Below the pieces are notes generated by a model, which had not been told where the DNA came from, searched no databases, and was given only the letters and a program-made list of their open reading frames with translations. Position numbers and translations under genes: made by a program. A stretch of DNA of 64,000 bases from Solibacillus cecembensis (GTDB lineage: Bacteria > Bacillota > Bacilli > Bacillales_A > Planococcaceae). The stretch spans positions 62,001 to 126,000 of the forward strand of contig NZ_LMBZ01000001.1 in the NCBI RefSeq assembly GCF_001439635.1. Reading direction: 5' to 3'. Shown here in pieces: positions 25,470 to 34,835 of the stretch. The first letter of the stretch is position 1; every line of letters begins with the position of its first letter.

Positions 25470-26651
25470 ATGACACAAGAAGTTGTAATTGTCAGTGCAG
25501 TACGTACAGCAATTGGCGCATTTCAAGGGACGTTAAAAGATATTGCAGCGCCGGTTTTAGGTGGTATAGTGATGAAAGAGGCGTACCAACGCATTAACTT
25601 GGATCCTACTTTGGTCGATGAAGTCATTATGGGGAATGTTTTGGCGGCAGGTTTAGGACAAAATCCAGCGCGTCAAGCGAGCATTCATGCAGGCTTACCG
25701 AATGAAGTATCAGCAATGACGATTAATAAAGTTTGTGGTTCAGGTTTAAAGGCGGTGCATTTAGCGGCTCAAGCAATCGCAGTAGGGGATGCTGACATTA
25801 TTATTGCGGGTGGCTTTGAAAATATGAGTCAGGCTCCATATGTATTACAAAATGCACGTGAAGGTTTCCGAATGGGCGACCAAAAAATAGTGGACACAAT
25901 GATTAAAGACGGCTTATGGTGTGCATTTAATGATTATCATATGGGTGTTACGGCTGAAAATTTATGTGATTTACATCAAATTACGAGAGAAGAGCAAGAT
26001 GCCTTTTCAGCACGCTCACAAGTACGTGCCACAGCCGCTATTGCAGATGGGAAATTTACAGATGAAATTGTGCCAGTTGAAATTCCGCAACGTAAAGGGG
26101 AGCCAATTGTATTTGCACAAGATGAATATGTGAAGCCAAATTCGACAGCAGAAAAACTAAGTACGTTACGACCAGCCTTTAAAAAGGAAGGTTCGGTTAC
26201 AGCTGGCAATGCATCAGGAATTAATGATGGCGCAGCTGCTGTCATTGTGATGTCGAAAAAGCGTGCACTTGAACTTGGTTTGACACCAATGGCGACGATT
26301 TTAGCAAATGCGAGCGCAGGTGTTGATCCATCCATTATGGGGATAGGGCCGGTTCAAGCTGTGAAAAAGGCATTGTCAAAATCGAACTTAACTTTAGAAC
26401 AGATGGATTTAATTGAAGCGAATGAAGCGTTTGCTGCACAAGCGATAGCAGTTGATCGCGAACTTGCCTTCAATCATGATAAACTAAATGTAAACGGTGG
26501 CGCGATTGCACTCGGACATCCAATTGGAGCGAGTGGCGCACGTATTTTAGTCACGCTTTTACATGAGATGCAAAAGCAAGATGCAAAGCTTGGTCTTGCT
26601 ACTTTATGCATCGGAGGCGGGCAAGGTGTCGCAACAATCGTCCAACGCTAA
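25470..26651 (+). CDS. Acetyl-CoA C-acetyltransferase (thiolase)
   Basis: A 393-aa biosynthetic-type thiolase. The nucleophile Cys89 lies in [11 protein letters not shown], the catalytic His in [16 protein letters not shown], the second Cys in LCIGGGQG, and NEAFAAQ is conserved. It condenses two acetyl-CoA to acetoacetyl-CoA or runs the reverse. GGGGGAA precedes the ATG. It is inserted between yqkD- and yqkE-like genes, unlike B. subtilis. It has no other fatty-acid gene next to it, so its pathway (PHB, isoprenoid or degradation) is open. Confidence 0.93.
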   Translation: MTQEVVIVSAVRTAIGAFQGTLKDIAAPVLGGIVMKEAYQRINLDPTLVDEVIMGNVLAAGLGQNPARQASIHAGLPNEVSAMTINKVCGSGLKAVHLAAQAIAVGDADIIIAGGFENMSQAPYVLQNAREGFRMGDQKIVDTMIKDGLWCAFNDYHMGVTAENLCDLHQITREEQDAFSARSQVRATAAIADGKFTDEIVPVEIPQRKGEPIVFAQDEYVKPNSTAEKLSTLRPAFKKEGSVTAGNASGINDGAAAVIVMSKKRALELGLTPMATILANASAGVDPSIMGIGPVQAVKKALSKSNLTLEQMDLIEANEAFAAQAIAVDRELAFNHDKLNVNGGAIALGHPIGASGARILVTLLHEMQKQDAKLGLATLCIGGGQGVATIVQR

Positions 26652-26674
26652 AAAAAATTGTAGGTGAATAATAG

Positions 26675-26932
26675 ATGGCAAGAAAAAAACAACAACAAAG
26701 AACGAACAATGAATTTGAACTACCGAAAGACAAGGCGGCAACATTAGCTGATCAATTAGGTGGCGATGTGCTGGCGAAATTAAAGGCAGCTAAGAAGGAT
26801 ATGCTTGCGGAAGAAAAAGTTCAAGAAGAGGAGCGTATTGCAAAAGCGGCATTTGATCGTAAGCAACGCGAGAAAAATATGAGCTTTGAAGAGCTGCTAG
26901 ATCAATACGGCAATAAAGGTTCGAAATTTTAA
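26675..26932 (+). CDS. yqkE: YqkE-family small protein (DUF3886)
   Basis: An 85-aa highly charged, helical protein. It has a basic N-terminus (ARKKQQQR), LGGDVLAKLKAAKKDMLAEE, and the conserved end REKNMSFEELLDQYG. It matches my recollection of B. subtilis YqkE in size, charge pattern and place near yqkD, yqkF and nudF. The function is unknown. It lies 23 nt after the thiolase gene and is probably co-transcribed with it. A weak TAGGTG precedes the ATG. Confidence 0.82.
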   Translation: MARKKQQQRTNNEFELPKDKAATLADQLGGDVLAKLKAAKKDMLAEEKVQEEERIAKAAFDRKQREKNMSFEELLDQYGNKGSKF

Positions 26933-26939
26933 CATTATA

Positions 26940-26972
26940 AAAGCTGAGCATTTAACTATGCTCAGCTTTTTT
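26940..26972 (+). terminator. Terminator of thiolase-yqkE
   Basis: An 11-bp perfect stem (AAGCTGAGCAT/ATGCTCAGCTT) with a 6-nt loop, then TTTTT. It contains the stop region of the convergent VanZ-family gene. Confidence 0.9.
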
Positions 26973-27444
26973 TGGTTACAATTCGTTTCAATGTAATCAT
27001 AACTTTGACAAATAGTAAGAAGAAAAGCGCACCCGCCACGTCAATGAGCACATCATCGAAAATCCCGGTTCGACCTGGTATACGGCTTTGACGATATTCA
27101 TCTAAACAAGCAATAATAAAAATCGTGACAAATGCTACTATACTAGGGAAACGCCATTTAAGTTTTAAGTATAAAAAGTAAAAAATGACCGCAAGTATGC
27201 CATACCCGATAAAATGCGTCGCCTTGCGAATTAAAAATTCAATGAAATAAAAGTAGCCTCTGGATTCTATTGAAATAATCGTTCCCCAATATGGGATTTC
27301 TAGAGTACTTAAAGCGCCTTCCAATGGCTTATCTTTTAACAGTACGCGGAGTTCTGGTATAACCGTTTGCTGCTCATAGGTCATAGTGGATGCGTATATG
27401 ACGATAATAAGTGCAACAACTGTGAGAATAATCGCTTTTTTCAT
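26962..27444 (-). CDS. VanZ-family membrane protein
   Basis: A 160-aa protein with about four membrane segments. The VanZ pattern is clear: RKATHFIGYGILA (about 73-85), then DEYRQSRIPGRTGIFDDVLID (in parts, about 115-135). VanZ homologues are linked to teicoplanin and lipoglycopeptide resistance, but most chromosomal members have no known role. Its start overlaps the aldo/keto reductase stop (ATGA), so the two are translationally coupled. The last codons lie in the terminator stem of yqkE. Confidence 0.88.
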   Translation of the reverse strand: MKKAIILTVVALIIVIYASTMTYEQQTVIPELRVLLKDKPLEGALSTLEIPYWGTIISIESRGYFYFIEFLIRKATHFIGYGILAVIFYFLYLKLKWRFPSIVAFVTIFIIACLDEYRQSRIPGRTGIFDDVLIDVAGALFFLLFVKVMITLKRIVTKKS

Positions 27445-28331
27445 CTATGTTCTGTATAACGTTCCGGCCCTATCCATTCAAGTAAAGTAGAAATTGAACC
27501 GAGCTGTTGTGCTTTCTCATACGCTGTCATATTTTGCTGAAGCTGTTCTATCGTTCGTGCTCCAATGACAGTAGAAGCAATTGTTTCATAATGTAAGTTA
27601 AAAGCAAGAGCTGCTGCATGAACATCGCCGTAGTTGTGCTCAATTTTTGCAATGATTTCTTGAACTTGTTCCTTTTCATACCCCATATAAGATTGCAGAC
27701 GATTACGCCAATCATTTGTCAGTAAGCCTTTTGCAATCGAACCTCGCGTTACAACAGAAGCACCGGACTGTTGAATCGTCGTAAAATATTCGCTTGCCCG
27801 CTGATCCAAAATATTAAATTGCATCATATTACTAATAGCGCCACTATCTTTTAAAAAGTGAGTGAAAACATTTGGACGGATGGATGAAATTCCGTATTCG
27901 CGAATAAGCCCTTCCTTTTTTAGTTGGTCAAATGTGTCGATAATTTCTTCCCAATTGTCATCTGTTGTTCCGCCATGTAGTTGATACACATCGATATAAT
28001 CCGTGTGCAGTCGACGAAGGCTATCTTTTACCGCTTGTTTCAAATAGGCAGGTGAAGCGTCCCAGTGCCAGCCTTCTTTACCCTCTTCCCAGCGATTTCC
28101 GGCTTTCGTTGCTAAAAGTATGTCGTGTCGATTTTTCTTTACGAGTTCGCCGACAATTTCCTCGTTTATCCCTTTATCATATAAATCAGCTGTATCAAAA
28201 TAATTTATACCATAATCCAGAGCGGCAGCAACGACCAGTTCGGCTTCTCCTTTATTTGGAGGCAAGGACATACAACCTAAGCTCATTTCAGAAATCTCAA
28301 TTTGACTCGTGCCTAAAATTCTTTTTTTCAC
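27441..28331 (-). CDS. yqkF: Aldo/keto reductase (YqkF-like)
   Basis: A 296-aa TIM-barrel oxidoreductase. The catalytic tetrad is visible: Asp in YFDTADLYDKG (with Tyr), Lys in ILLATKAGNRW, and His in DVYQLHGGT. The C-terminal NADPH-binding part has GARTIEQLQQN. B. subtilis YqkF is encoded beside nudF, as here, where the genes diverge. The physiological substrate is unknown. It is followed by, and overlaps, the VanZ-family gene. Confidence 0.88.
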   Translation of the reverse strand: MKKRILGTSQIEISEMSLGCMSLPPNKGEAELVVAAALDYGINYFDTADLYDKGINEEIVGELVKKNRHDILLATKAGNRWEEGKEGWHWDASPAYLKQAVKDSLRRLHTDYIDVYQLHGGTTDDNWEEIIDTFDQLKKEGLIREYGISSIRPNVFTHFLKDSGAISNMMQFNILDQRASEYFTTIQQSGASVVTRGSIAKGLLTNDWRNRLQSYMGYEKEQVQEIIAKIEHNYGDVHAAALAFNLHYETIASTVIGARTIEQLQQNMTAYEKAQQLGSISTLLEWIGPERYTEHR

Positions 28332-28421
28332 GTTTAAATTCCCCCAAACTTCAGTATGATAGAAAAGTATAGACTAATGGTACAATGGATAGAACATGTA
28401 AAACAAGTGAGGGGCCTAGTA

Positions 28422-28970
28422 ATGAAAAAATTCGAAGAGAAAACGATACAATCCGAAAAAATTTTTGATGGAAAAGTCATTTCGTTAAAAGTTGATGATG
28501 TGTTATTGCCAAATGGTGCAACGGGTAAGCGTGAAATAATTAATCATCCTGGTGCAGTTGCCATCATAGCGATTACAGAAAATAACAAAATTCTACTTGT
28601 CGAACAGTTTCGTAAAGCGCTGGAACGTTCGATTATTGAAATTCCTGCGGGAAAAATTGAAAAAGAGGAAGAACCGATTGTTACTGCTCGTCGTGAATTA
28701 GAGGAAGAAACGGGCTATACAACGGATTCATTACACTATTTACAATCCTTTGCAACATCCCCTGGGTTTGCCGATGAGATTATTCATGTGTATGTTGCGC
28801 GAAATCTAACAAAAATGCAAACGCCTGCGCAATTAGATGAGGATGAATTTGTAGAGTTAATGGAAGTTTCGTTGGAAGAGGCTGAACAAATGGTGAACGA
28901 TCAGCAAATTTTTGATGCAAAGACTGTTTTTGCGGTGTTGTGGATGAAAATCAATTGTGTCTTAGAGTAA
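28422..28970 (+). CDS. nudF: ADP-ribose pyrophosphatase (Nudix hydrolase)
   Basis: A 182-aa Nudix enzyme. The Nudix box GX5EX7REUXEEXGU starts at GKIEKEEEP and runs through ARRELEEETGY (about 86-108). The N-terminal EEKTIQSEKIFDGKVISLK and the downstream TSPGFADEIIHVYVAR are typical of ADP-ribose pyrophosphatases, which give AMP and ribose 5-phosphate. The ATG at 28422 follows GTGAGGGG; an in-frame upstream extension has no ribosome site. It precedes fur as in B. subtilis. Confidence 0.93.
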   Translation: MKKFEEKTIQSEKIFDGKVISLKVDDVLLPNGATGKREIINHPGAVAIIAITENNKILLVEQFRKALERSIIEIPAGKIEKEEEPIVTARRELEEETGYTTDSLHYLQSFATSPGFADEIIHVYVARNLTKMQTPAQLDEDEFVELMEVSLEEAEQMVNDQQIFDAKTVFAVLWMKINCVLE

Positions 28971-29143
28971 TTGCGTCCTTAGCCGATCTTGTATAGATAG
29001 TATGCAATTTCTGAGACTGTGAATCAATAATTCCCCTGTTTTTTATGAGTTGACAAACTACAAAACGAAATTATGGAAGTTGAAAATTATTGGCATATGA
29101 ACAGTAGACGAGCATAGATTGTATGGACAAGGGGGAGTCCAAC

Positions 29144-29653
29144 ATGCGCAAAATGATTTACGTTCAGTACGCAACAATGATTGTCTTAAGCTTTATTAGC
29201 GGGGTAGCTTGCTATCAACTGTTTGACATACAGCAAATAACACAAATTATTGAATGGGGAGACCGCCGTTTACTGTCGGTGGACAAGCCGACGTTTATAT
29301 GGAGTACTGTCCCATTTATTGCAGCAATTCTGACGGTATTATTATTTTCCACACATAAATATTTAACGATGATTGCCCCAATATTTATCGCGATTAAGGT
29401 AACTTTTTTAGGATTTAGCTCGGTCTTTTTACTTGTTCAACACCATTCTATTAAACTATATGCACTTTGGTGGTTTCCTTTTCAATTTTTATATTGTCTA
29501 TTATTGATTATGTTATATAAAAGTGGACATAAAATTAGTTTTGGACGAACGATAAGAGGGGCTGTTCCATGGAAAAAGGTTGTGGCGGTGCTCGTTTTAA
29601 TGATTATTGTATTTACCCTAGAGAATTTTGTGATATCCTATGTATTTAAATAA
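29144..29653 (+). CDS. Membrane protein in the spoIIM position
   Basis: A 169-aa protein with about five hydrophobic segments (about 7-25, 53-70, 75-100, 105-130 and 147-165). The start follows AAGGGGGAG. In B. subtilis spoIIM lies between nudF and fur, and this gene occupies that place. It also has a multi-spanning layout but lacks sequence I could match confidently to SpoIIM and is shorter (169 versus about 214). It may be a diverged homologue or an unrelated replacement. Confidence 0.6.
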   Translation: MRKMIYVQYATMIVLSFISGVACYQLFDIQQITQIIEWGDRRLLSVDKPTFIWSTVPFIAAILTVLLFSTHKYLTMIAPIFIAIKVTFLGFSSVFLLVQHHSIKLYALWWFPFQFLYCLLLIMLYKSGHKISFGRTIRGAVPWKKVVAVLVLMIIVFTLENFVISYVFK

Positions 29654-29717
29654 AATCATTATCTTGTAATCAGATTTACTCCTTTGGTATAATGAAGTGA
29701 GTTTAGGAGGGCGTCGC

Positions 29718-30185
29718 ATGGAGAGCCGTATTGATCGAATTAAAAAACAACTGCATAGTGCGAGCTATAAGCTGACGCCACAGCGAGAAGCAACCGTAGC
29801 AGTTTTATTAGAGCATGAAGAAGACCATTTAAGTGCTGAAGATGTTTACTTATTAGTAAAAGAAAAAGCACCTGAAATTGGTTTAGCGACAGTGTATCGC
29901 ACACTGGAGCTTTTAACAGAATTGAAGGTCGTTGACAAAATTAATTTTGGTGATGGCGTATCTCGTTATGATTTGCGTCAAGAAGGTGCAAAACATTTTC
30001 ATCATCATTTAGTTTGTATCGAATGTGGCGCGGTAGACGAAATTCAAGAAGATTTATTAGACGATGTAGAAGTCATTGTGGAGAAGCGTTGGAATTTTAT
30101 TATTAAAGACCATCGCCTAACATTCCATGGCATTTGCTGGCGTTGTCATGATCAAGAAGACAATGTTGGAGACAGTAATGCTTAG
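29718..30185 (+). CDS. fur: Ferric uptake regulator Fur
   Basis: A 155-aa Fur-family repressor. The winged helix includes KLTPQREATVAVL and GLATVYRTLELL. The metal-binding part has HFHHHLVCIECGAVDE and a second GICWRCH, giving the two CxxC pairs of the structural Zn site. Position (nudF, fur, xerD, deoB) identifies it as Fur rather than PerR or Zur. Iron-loaded Fur represses uptake genes; the heme oxygenase gene at 4.6 kb is a possible target. The ATG at 29718 follows TAGGAGGG. Confidence 0.93.
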   Translation: MESRIDRIKKQLHSASYKLTPQREATVAVLLEHEEDHLSAEDVYLLVKEKAPEIGLATVYRTLELLTELKVVDKINFGDGVSRYDLRQEGAKHFHHHLVCIECGAVDEIQEDLLDDVEVIVEKRWNFIIKDHRLTFHGICWRCHDQEDNVGDSNA

Positions 30186-30205
30186 TAAGATTTGAATAAT
30201 GTATG

Positions 30206-30242
30206 AAAAATTGGGCAGCTGAGGGGCTGTTCAATTTTTTTT
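30206..30242 (+). terminator. Terminator of fur
   Basis: AAAAATTGGGCAG pairs with CTGTTCAATTTTT around an 8-nt loop, followed by more T. Confidence 0.8.
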
Positions 30243-30283
30243 GCGTTAATTTTAGATGAGTATCATACGAATGTAATGATTTA

Positions 30284-30313
30284 TTGGTATTATGATTCAA
30301 TTGGTAGTATAAT
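30284..30313 (+). promoter_or_regulatory. Possible promoter of the diguanylate cyclase pair
   Basis: TTGGTA, an 18-nt spacer and a perfect TATAAT lie about 110 nt upstream of the first GGDEF gene. Confidence 0.45.
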
Positions 30314-30422
30314 AGTAATGCTTTTGAGTTACTTTAAAAGTATTACGACAGAAAGATTATACATAATTCATTTTATTCAATATTGAAATGTAATAGATGT
30401 TTATAAGGTATGGTGCATTTGT

Positions 30423-31901
30423 ATGAAAAAATTATTAGCAAAATTACTTCTTAGTTTATTACTATTTACGATTATTATCGTCAGCGTTATTGCATTCGCA
30501 AATAGGCATCTATTAGTACAAGACATAAAGAAGCAACAGCATGAAAGTCGAGAGCTAATCGAAAATCATATTTTATCGGATATGCAAATGGTTGATGAAG
30601 CACATAGTTATAATAACCAAACGTATTTTGAACAAATGAAAACCGAGTTACTTTATTTACAAAACTATTATGAAGCCAATCCGGATGTCTATTCGTGGGA
30701 TATGCAAGCAATATACGGCCGTACAGGGATGGATCTTAACATAATCGATGTACAAAATAGAATTGTCGCTTCAACGGATAAGCCGAGCGTTGGACTGAAT
30801 TTGGTGGATTGCTGTAAAAGATTTGCAGCGTTTTTAGATGAAAGAAGAAAGAGCGATGAATTTTTTTCAAACGGTATAGAAAATGCAGAAGTGACGAAGG
30901 ATTTATGGAAATATAGTTTTATGCCGACAAAAGATGGTCGATACATATTAGAAGTTGGGGGTGAATTGAGGGATTCCCCTATTTTTGAAACCTTTAATTT
31001 TTTTGATACAGCAGAAAGTTTAATTGGAAAATATGAAGACTTGAAAAATATTGAAATAATTAGTGGGGAAGGCTTTTTCCTACAAACGAAAGATGATATT
31101 AAAACGATTGATGAGCTAAGTCCTACATTAAAAGAAGTGTATCAAAATGCAACAGCAACCGAACAACCAGCAGAAGTAATGATACGTTCTAACGGTGGAA
31201 TAAAGGATACGCACCGATTTATTCCATATCATTCGGTAAATGAGCAGGGGGATTCAAAAAAACGGATTGTTTATGTACATTATAGCAATAGCACCGAAAT
31301 GCAGCTGATCAATAAAAAAATGCATCAATTTTGGTTTTTACTAGCAGTAGGTATTGTTACAACAGGCATACTATTCGTTATTATTATGAGAATTTTAAAA
31401 GAAACGCTTCGTTTAGCAACGTTTGATGCATTGACAGGGGTTTATAATCGCTCTTCTTATGTAGAATATATGGACCGATTAATACAGCAGAAAAATAAGG
31501 CGCACATCGGTTTATTATTAATTGATTTGGATAACTTCAAACTCGTAAATGATCAATTTGGACATTTAGAAGGCGATGAAGTGCTCAAAAAAATAGCTGC
31601 TATTTTGCAGCAAGTTATCGGGAAAAAGGGGGCTATTGTACGGTTTGGTGGGGATGAGTTTGCCATTGTTATAGAGGACGCATCTGAACAGCAGTTACAC
31701 AAATTAGCAAATGATATATTGACAAGTGTTCGACAAAAACAACATGATGCCATATGGGAGCACCTATCGATCAGTGTTGGTGGAACAATTCAAGGGACAC
31801 CGCAAGAAACTGAAGGAACTATTTTCATGCGTAGTGATCAGGCACTGTACCAATCAAAAAATAAGGGAAAAGACCAATATTCATTCATTTCTCCTAATTA
31901 G
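30423..31901 (+). CDS. Membrane diguanylate cyclase with an extracytoplasmic sensor, copy 1
   Basis: A 492-aa protein. Two membrane helices (about 5-25 and 303-323) enclose an extracytoplasmic sensor domain of about 275 residues, probably Cache-like. A C-terminal GGDEF domain follows (about 335-488), with FDALTGVYNRSSY and intact RFGGDEF (409-413). The RxxD inhibitory site is absent, so product inhibition is unlikely. The sensor contains vicinal Cys130-Cys131, conserved in the next gene. It should make c-di-GMP in response to an external cue. The ribosome site is weak (AAGGTATGG). Confidence 0.9.
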   Translation: MKKLLAKLLLSLLLFTIIIVSVIAFANRHLLVQDIKKQQHESRELIENHILSDMQMVDEAHSYNNQTYFEQMKTELLYLQNYYEANPDVYSWDMQAIYGRTGMDLNIIDVQNRIVASTDKPSVGLNLVDCCKRFAAFLDERRKSDEFFSNGIENAEVTKDLWKYSFMPTKDGRYILEVGGELRDSPIFETFNFFDTAESLIGKYEDLKNIEIISGEGFFLQTKDDIKTIDELSPTLKEVYQNATATEQPAEVMIRSNGGIKDTHRFIPYHSVNEQGDSKKRIVYVHYSNSTEMQLINKKMHQFWFLLAVGIVTTGILFVIIMRILKETLRLATFDALTGVYNRSSYVEYMDRLIQQKNKAHIGLLLIDLDNFKLVNDQFGHLEGDEVLKKIAAILQQVIGKKGAIVRFGGDEFAIVIEDASEQQLHKLANDILTSVRQKQHDAIWEHLSISVGGTIQGTPQETEGTIFMRSDQALYQSKNKGKDQYSFISPN

Positions 31902-31964
31902 TCAGAAAAATATCCTCCTACTTGAAAAAAAGATGAATGAAAATGATAAAGTGTGGTGTTTTAT

Positions 31965-33446
31965 ATGAAAAATTTATGGGCAAAATTACTTGTTAGTTTA
32001 TTATTATTTACAGTCATTATCGTAAGCGTTATCACACTAGTGAATCGACAATTATTAGTTCAAGATATAAAGCAACAGCAATATGAAAGCCGCACGCTTA
32101 TCGAAAATCATATACTATCAGATATGCAAGCAGTAGATAAAGCCTATCTGTATTTGGATAATGCATATGCAGAAAGTATGGAAGTCGAGTTGCGTGCTTC
32201 AATAAAGTATTACGAATCCGATCCGGATATTTATTCGTGGAATCTAAACGAAATTAAAAATCGAACAGGCATGGATTTTTTCATTATCGATGAACACAAT
32301 ACAGTTATTTTAACAACGTATGAGCCGAGCTTGGACCTAGAATTCTCTGAATGCTGTGTAAACTTTGCTGCATTATTAGATGACAGAAGAAATAGTGGTG
32401 AGTATTACTCGGATGGAATAGATATTTCTGCAATTACAAATGAATTGTGGAAATATAGTTATTTAGCAACGAAAGATGGAAAGTATTTATTTGAAATGGG
32501 TAGGGAGTTAAAGAGTTCCCCTATTTTCGAATCGTTCAACTTTTTGCAAACCGCAGAAAACTTAGTGATGAAATATGATGATTTAAATAATGTGAGAATT
32601 ATAGGGGATGAAGGTTTTTTCTTAGGATCAAAAGATGACATCAAGACGATTCATCAATTAGACCAAGAGTTACAAATGGCGTATAACAAATCTTATGAAA
32701 ACAGCGGAAAAGTTGAAGTTTTAATAGAATCAAATGATGGAGTTGTTGAAACGCATCAACTTATACCATACTTTGCTGAAGACCAACTTGGCAATTCTAC
32801 GAAGAGAATCATTTACATAGAGTATAATAATCATACAGAATTACAACTTTTAAGAAAAAACACACAGAATTTCTGGATTATTTTAGTTTTTGCAATGGGG
32901 ATAGCGGGGATTTTACTGTTGATTATTTCGAAAATTTTGAAGGGTACAATTATTTCTGCTACATACGATCCATTGACTGGGGTTTATAACCGCTCCTCGT
33001 ATATCCAGTATATGGAACAATTGATTTTGGAGAAAAATAAGGCACACATCGGTTTATTATTAATTGATTTAGACAACTTTAAACAAGTAAATGATCAATA
33101 CGGGCATTTGGAAGGTGATGAAGTGCTCAAACAATTAGCAGGAATTTTGAAAGAAGTTGTGGATAAAAAGAGCTTTGTTGCACGGTTTGGTGGAGATGAA
33201 TTTGCGATTGTTGTAAAGAATGCAAATGAACAGGAGCTACATAAATTAGCGAATGAAGTCATCACGCGAGTCCGAAAGAAACAACAAGATTATGCCACAT
33301 GGGAATTATTGTCTGTAAGTATTGGTGGGACGATTCAAGAAACGCCCCAGGAAACGGAAGCTAGTATTTTCATGCGCAGTGATCAGGCACTTTACCAATC
33401 GAAAAATAAAGGGAAAGATCAATATACATTTTTTTCAATCCTCTAA
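31965..33446 (+). CDS. Membrane diguanylate cyclase with an extracytoplasmic sensor, copy 2
   Basis: A 493-aa tandem paralogue of the previous gene, aligned nearly end to end. The layout is the same: helices about 5-25 and 303-323, sensor with Cys130-Cys131, ATYDPLTGVYNRSSY, and ARFGGDEF with no RxxD site. The N-terminus and the GGDEF domain are most alike; the sensor has diverged (AYLYLDNAYAESMEV versus AHSYNNQTYFEQMKT), which suggests a different signal or ligand affinity. The sequence just before the ATG also resembles copy 1, supporting a recent duplication. It ends in a strong terminator. Confidence 0.9.
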   Translation: MKNLWAKLLVSLLLFTVIIVSVITLVNRQLLVQDIKQQQYESRTLIENHILSDMQAVDKAYLYLDNAYAESMEVELRASIKYYESDPDIYSWNLNEIKNRTGMDFFIIDEHNTVILTTYEPSLDLEFSECCVNFAALLDDRRNSGEYYSDGIDISAITNELWKYSYLATKDGKYLFEMGRELKSSPIFESFNFLQTAENLVMKYDDLNNVRIIGDEGFFLGSKDDIKTIHQLDQELQMAYNKSYENSGKVEVLIESNDGVVETHQLIPYFAEDQLGNSTKRIIYIEYNNHTELQLLRKNTQNFWIILVFAMGIAGILLLIISKILKGTIISATYDPLTGVYNRSSYIQYMEQLILEKNKAHIGLLLIDLDNFKQVNDQYGHLEGDEVLKQLAGILKEVVDKKSFVARFGGDEFAIVVKNANEQELHKLANEVITRVRKKQQDYATWELLSVSIGGTIQETPQETEASIFMRSDQALYQSKNKGKDQYTFFSIL

Positions 33447-33455
33447 TATGAAATA

Positions 33456-33495
33456 AAAATGTCATCCTACCAATTCTGGTAAGATGACATTTTTT
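33456..33495. terminator. Bidirectional terminator
   Basis: AAAAATGTCATCCTACCA pairs with TGGTAAGATGACATTTTT around a short loop. It serves both the GGDEF pair and the convergent CNNM gene. Confidence 0.9.
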
Positions 33496-33509
33496 TGAGT
33501 TGATTGGGT

Positions 33510-34835
33510 TTAAGCGCTCTCTGTAACTTCCACTGGGGCTGCTTTTTTAATTTCTAAATACTGAATTTGATGTCCGTCAATTTCGCGGATTTTAAATTCA
33601 TAGCCTTCATAAAAGAAAGAATCTTCAATATTTAAATCGGGCATATTTGAATAATACCAGCCACCAATTGTATCAACATTAGGGTCTTCTAATTCAAGAT
33701 GTAATAATTTTGCAATATCATCTATTAGAGCCTTTGAATTAACGAGGTAATGATCGTCTCCAACTTTTCGAATTTCAGGAATTTCATCATCGTCAAATTC
33801 ATCACGAATTTCACCAACAAGTTCCTCTAAAATATCTTCAACTGTTACCATACCACTCGTACCACCATATTCATCTAATAAAATCGCAATGTGAATACGC
33901 TTCTTTTGCATAATTTGTAGTAAATTTTGAATCGGTGTTGTTTCAATTGTACGAATTACTGGATTGATGAAATCTTCTAACTTAAAGGAAGCAGGTTGAA
34001 TGCGATTGTTCATACCTAACGTTAAAAAATCTTTAATATTTAAGAAACCTAAAATCGTATCGCGGTCGCCATCGTAAACAGGATAACGCGTATAGCGTTC
34101 TTCTGAAACTTGTGTTAATACTTCCTCAAACGTCGCATGAACATCAAAGCCTACGATATCTGTACGGGGGACCATAATTTCACGCGCAATTTTATCATCG
34201 AATTCAAATACATTATTTACATATTTTAATTCATTCATATTAATTTCGCCTGATTTGTAGCTCTCTGAAAGTAGTAATCTTAATTCCTCTTCTGTATGAG
34301 AAATTTCATGTTCACTTGCAGGCTGCATACCAAAAGCTCTTAATAATAAACGAGAAGAACCATTTAATAACCAAATTAAAGGGAACATAATTTTATAGAA
34401 TATTTGTATAGGTTTTGCGAACGCTAATGTTACGGCCTCTGCTTTTTGAATCGCAATTGTTTTTGGCGCTAATTCTCCAACAACTACGTGGAAAAATGTA
34501 GCTAAGAAGAAAGCACCACCAATTGTGAACCAATGAATATAGTCAGTTGGAATCCCAATTGTATTGAACAACGGGTTCAGGATGAATTCGAAAGTCGATT
34601 CTCCAACCATACCGATACCAAGTGCAGTTACCGTAATACCTAACTGACAGGCTGATAAATATTCATCTAAATGGGTTGTTACATTTTTAGCAGATAAAGA
34701 TCCAGACTTACCTTCAGCAACAAGTTGATCAATACGAGATTGTCGAACCTTTACAATAGCGAACTCGGTCGCTACAAAAAATGCGGTTAAAGCGATTAAC
34801 ACCGCGAAAATCGTTAAGTTTATTATTGTGGTCAA
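33510..34835 (-). CDS. CNNM/CorC-family membrane protein, third copy, coupled to a MerR gene
   Basis: A 441-aa protein with the full DUF21 ([44 protein letters not shown]), CBS pair (IMVPRTDIV, YTRYPV, LLDEYGGTSGMVTVEDILEEL in parts) and CorC_HlyC (DTIGGWYYS) domains. A MerR-type gene ends within its ribosome site, so translation is coupled. In B. subtilis yhdQ (MerR type) neighbours yhdP (MpfA, Mg2+ efflux), which makes Mg2+ or divalent-ion export the best guess. The TTG start is forced by a TGA directly before it and lies behind an SD-hairpin leader like those at 8.4 and 9.8 kb. Confidence 0.92.
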   Translation of the reverse strand: MTTIINLTIFAVLIALTAFFVATEFAIVKVRQSRIDQLVAEGKSGSLSAKNVTTHLDEYLSACQLGITVTALGIGMVGESTFEFILNPLFNTIGIPTDYIHWFTIGGAFFLATFFHVVVGELAPKTIAIQKAEAVTLAFAKPIQIFYKIMFPLIWLLNGSSRLLLRAFGMQPASEHEISHTEEELRLLLSESYKSGEINMNELKYVNNVFEFDDKIAREIMVPRTDIVGFDVHATFEEVLTQVSEERYTRYPVYDGDRDTILGFLNIKDFLTLGMNNRIQPASFKLEDFINPVIRTIETTPIQNLLQIMQKKRIHIAILLDEYGGTSGMVTVEDILEELVGEIRDEFDDDEIPEIRKVGDDHYLVNSKALIDDIAKLLHLELEDPNVDTIGGWYYSNMPDLNIEDSFFYEGYEFKIREIDGHQIQYLEIKKAAPVEVTESA

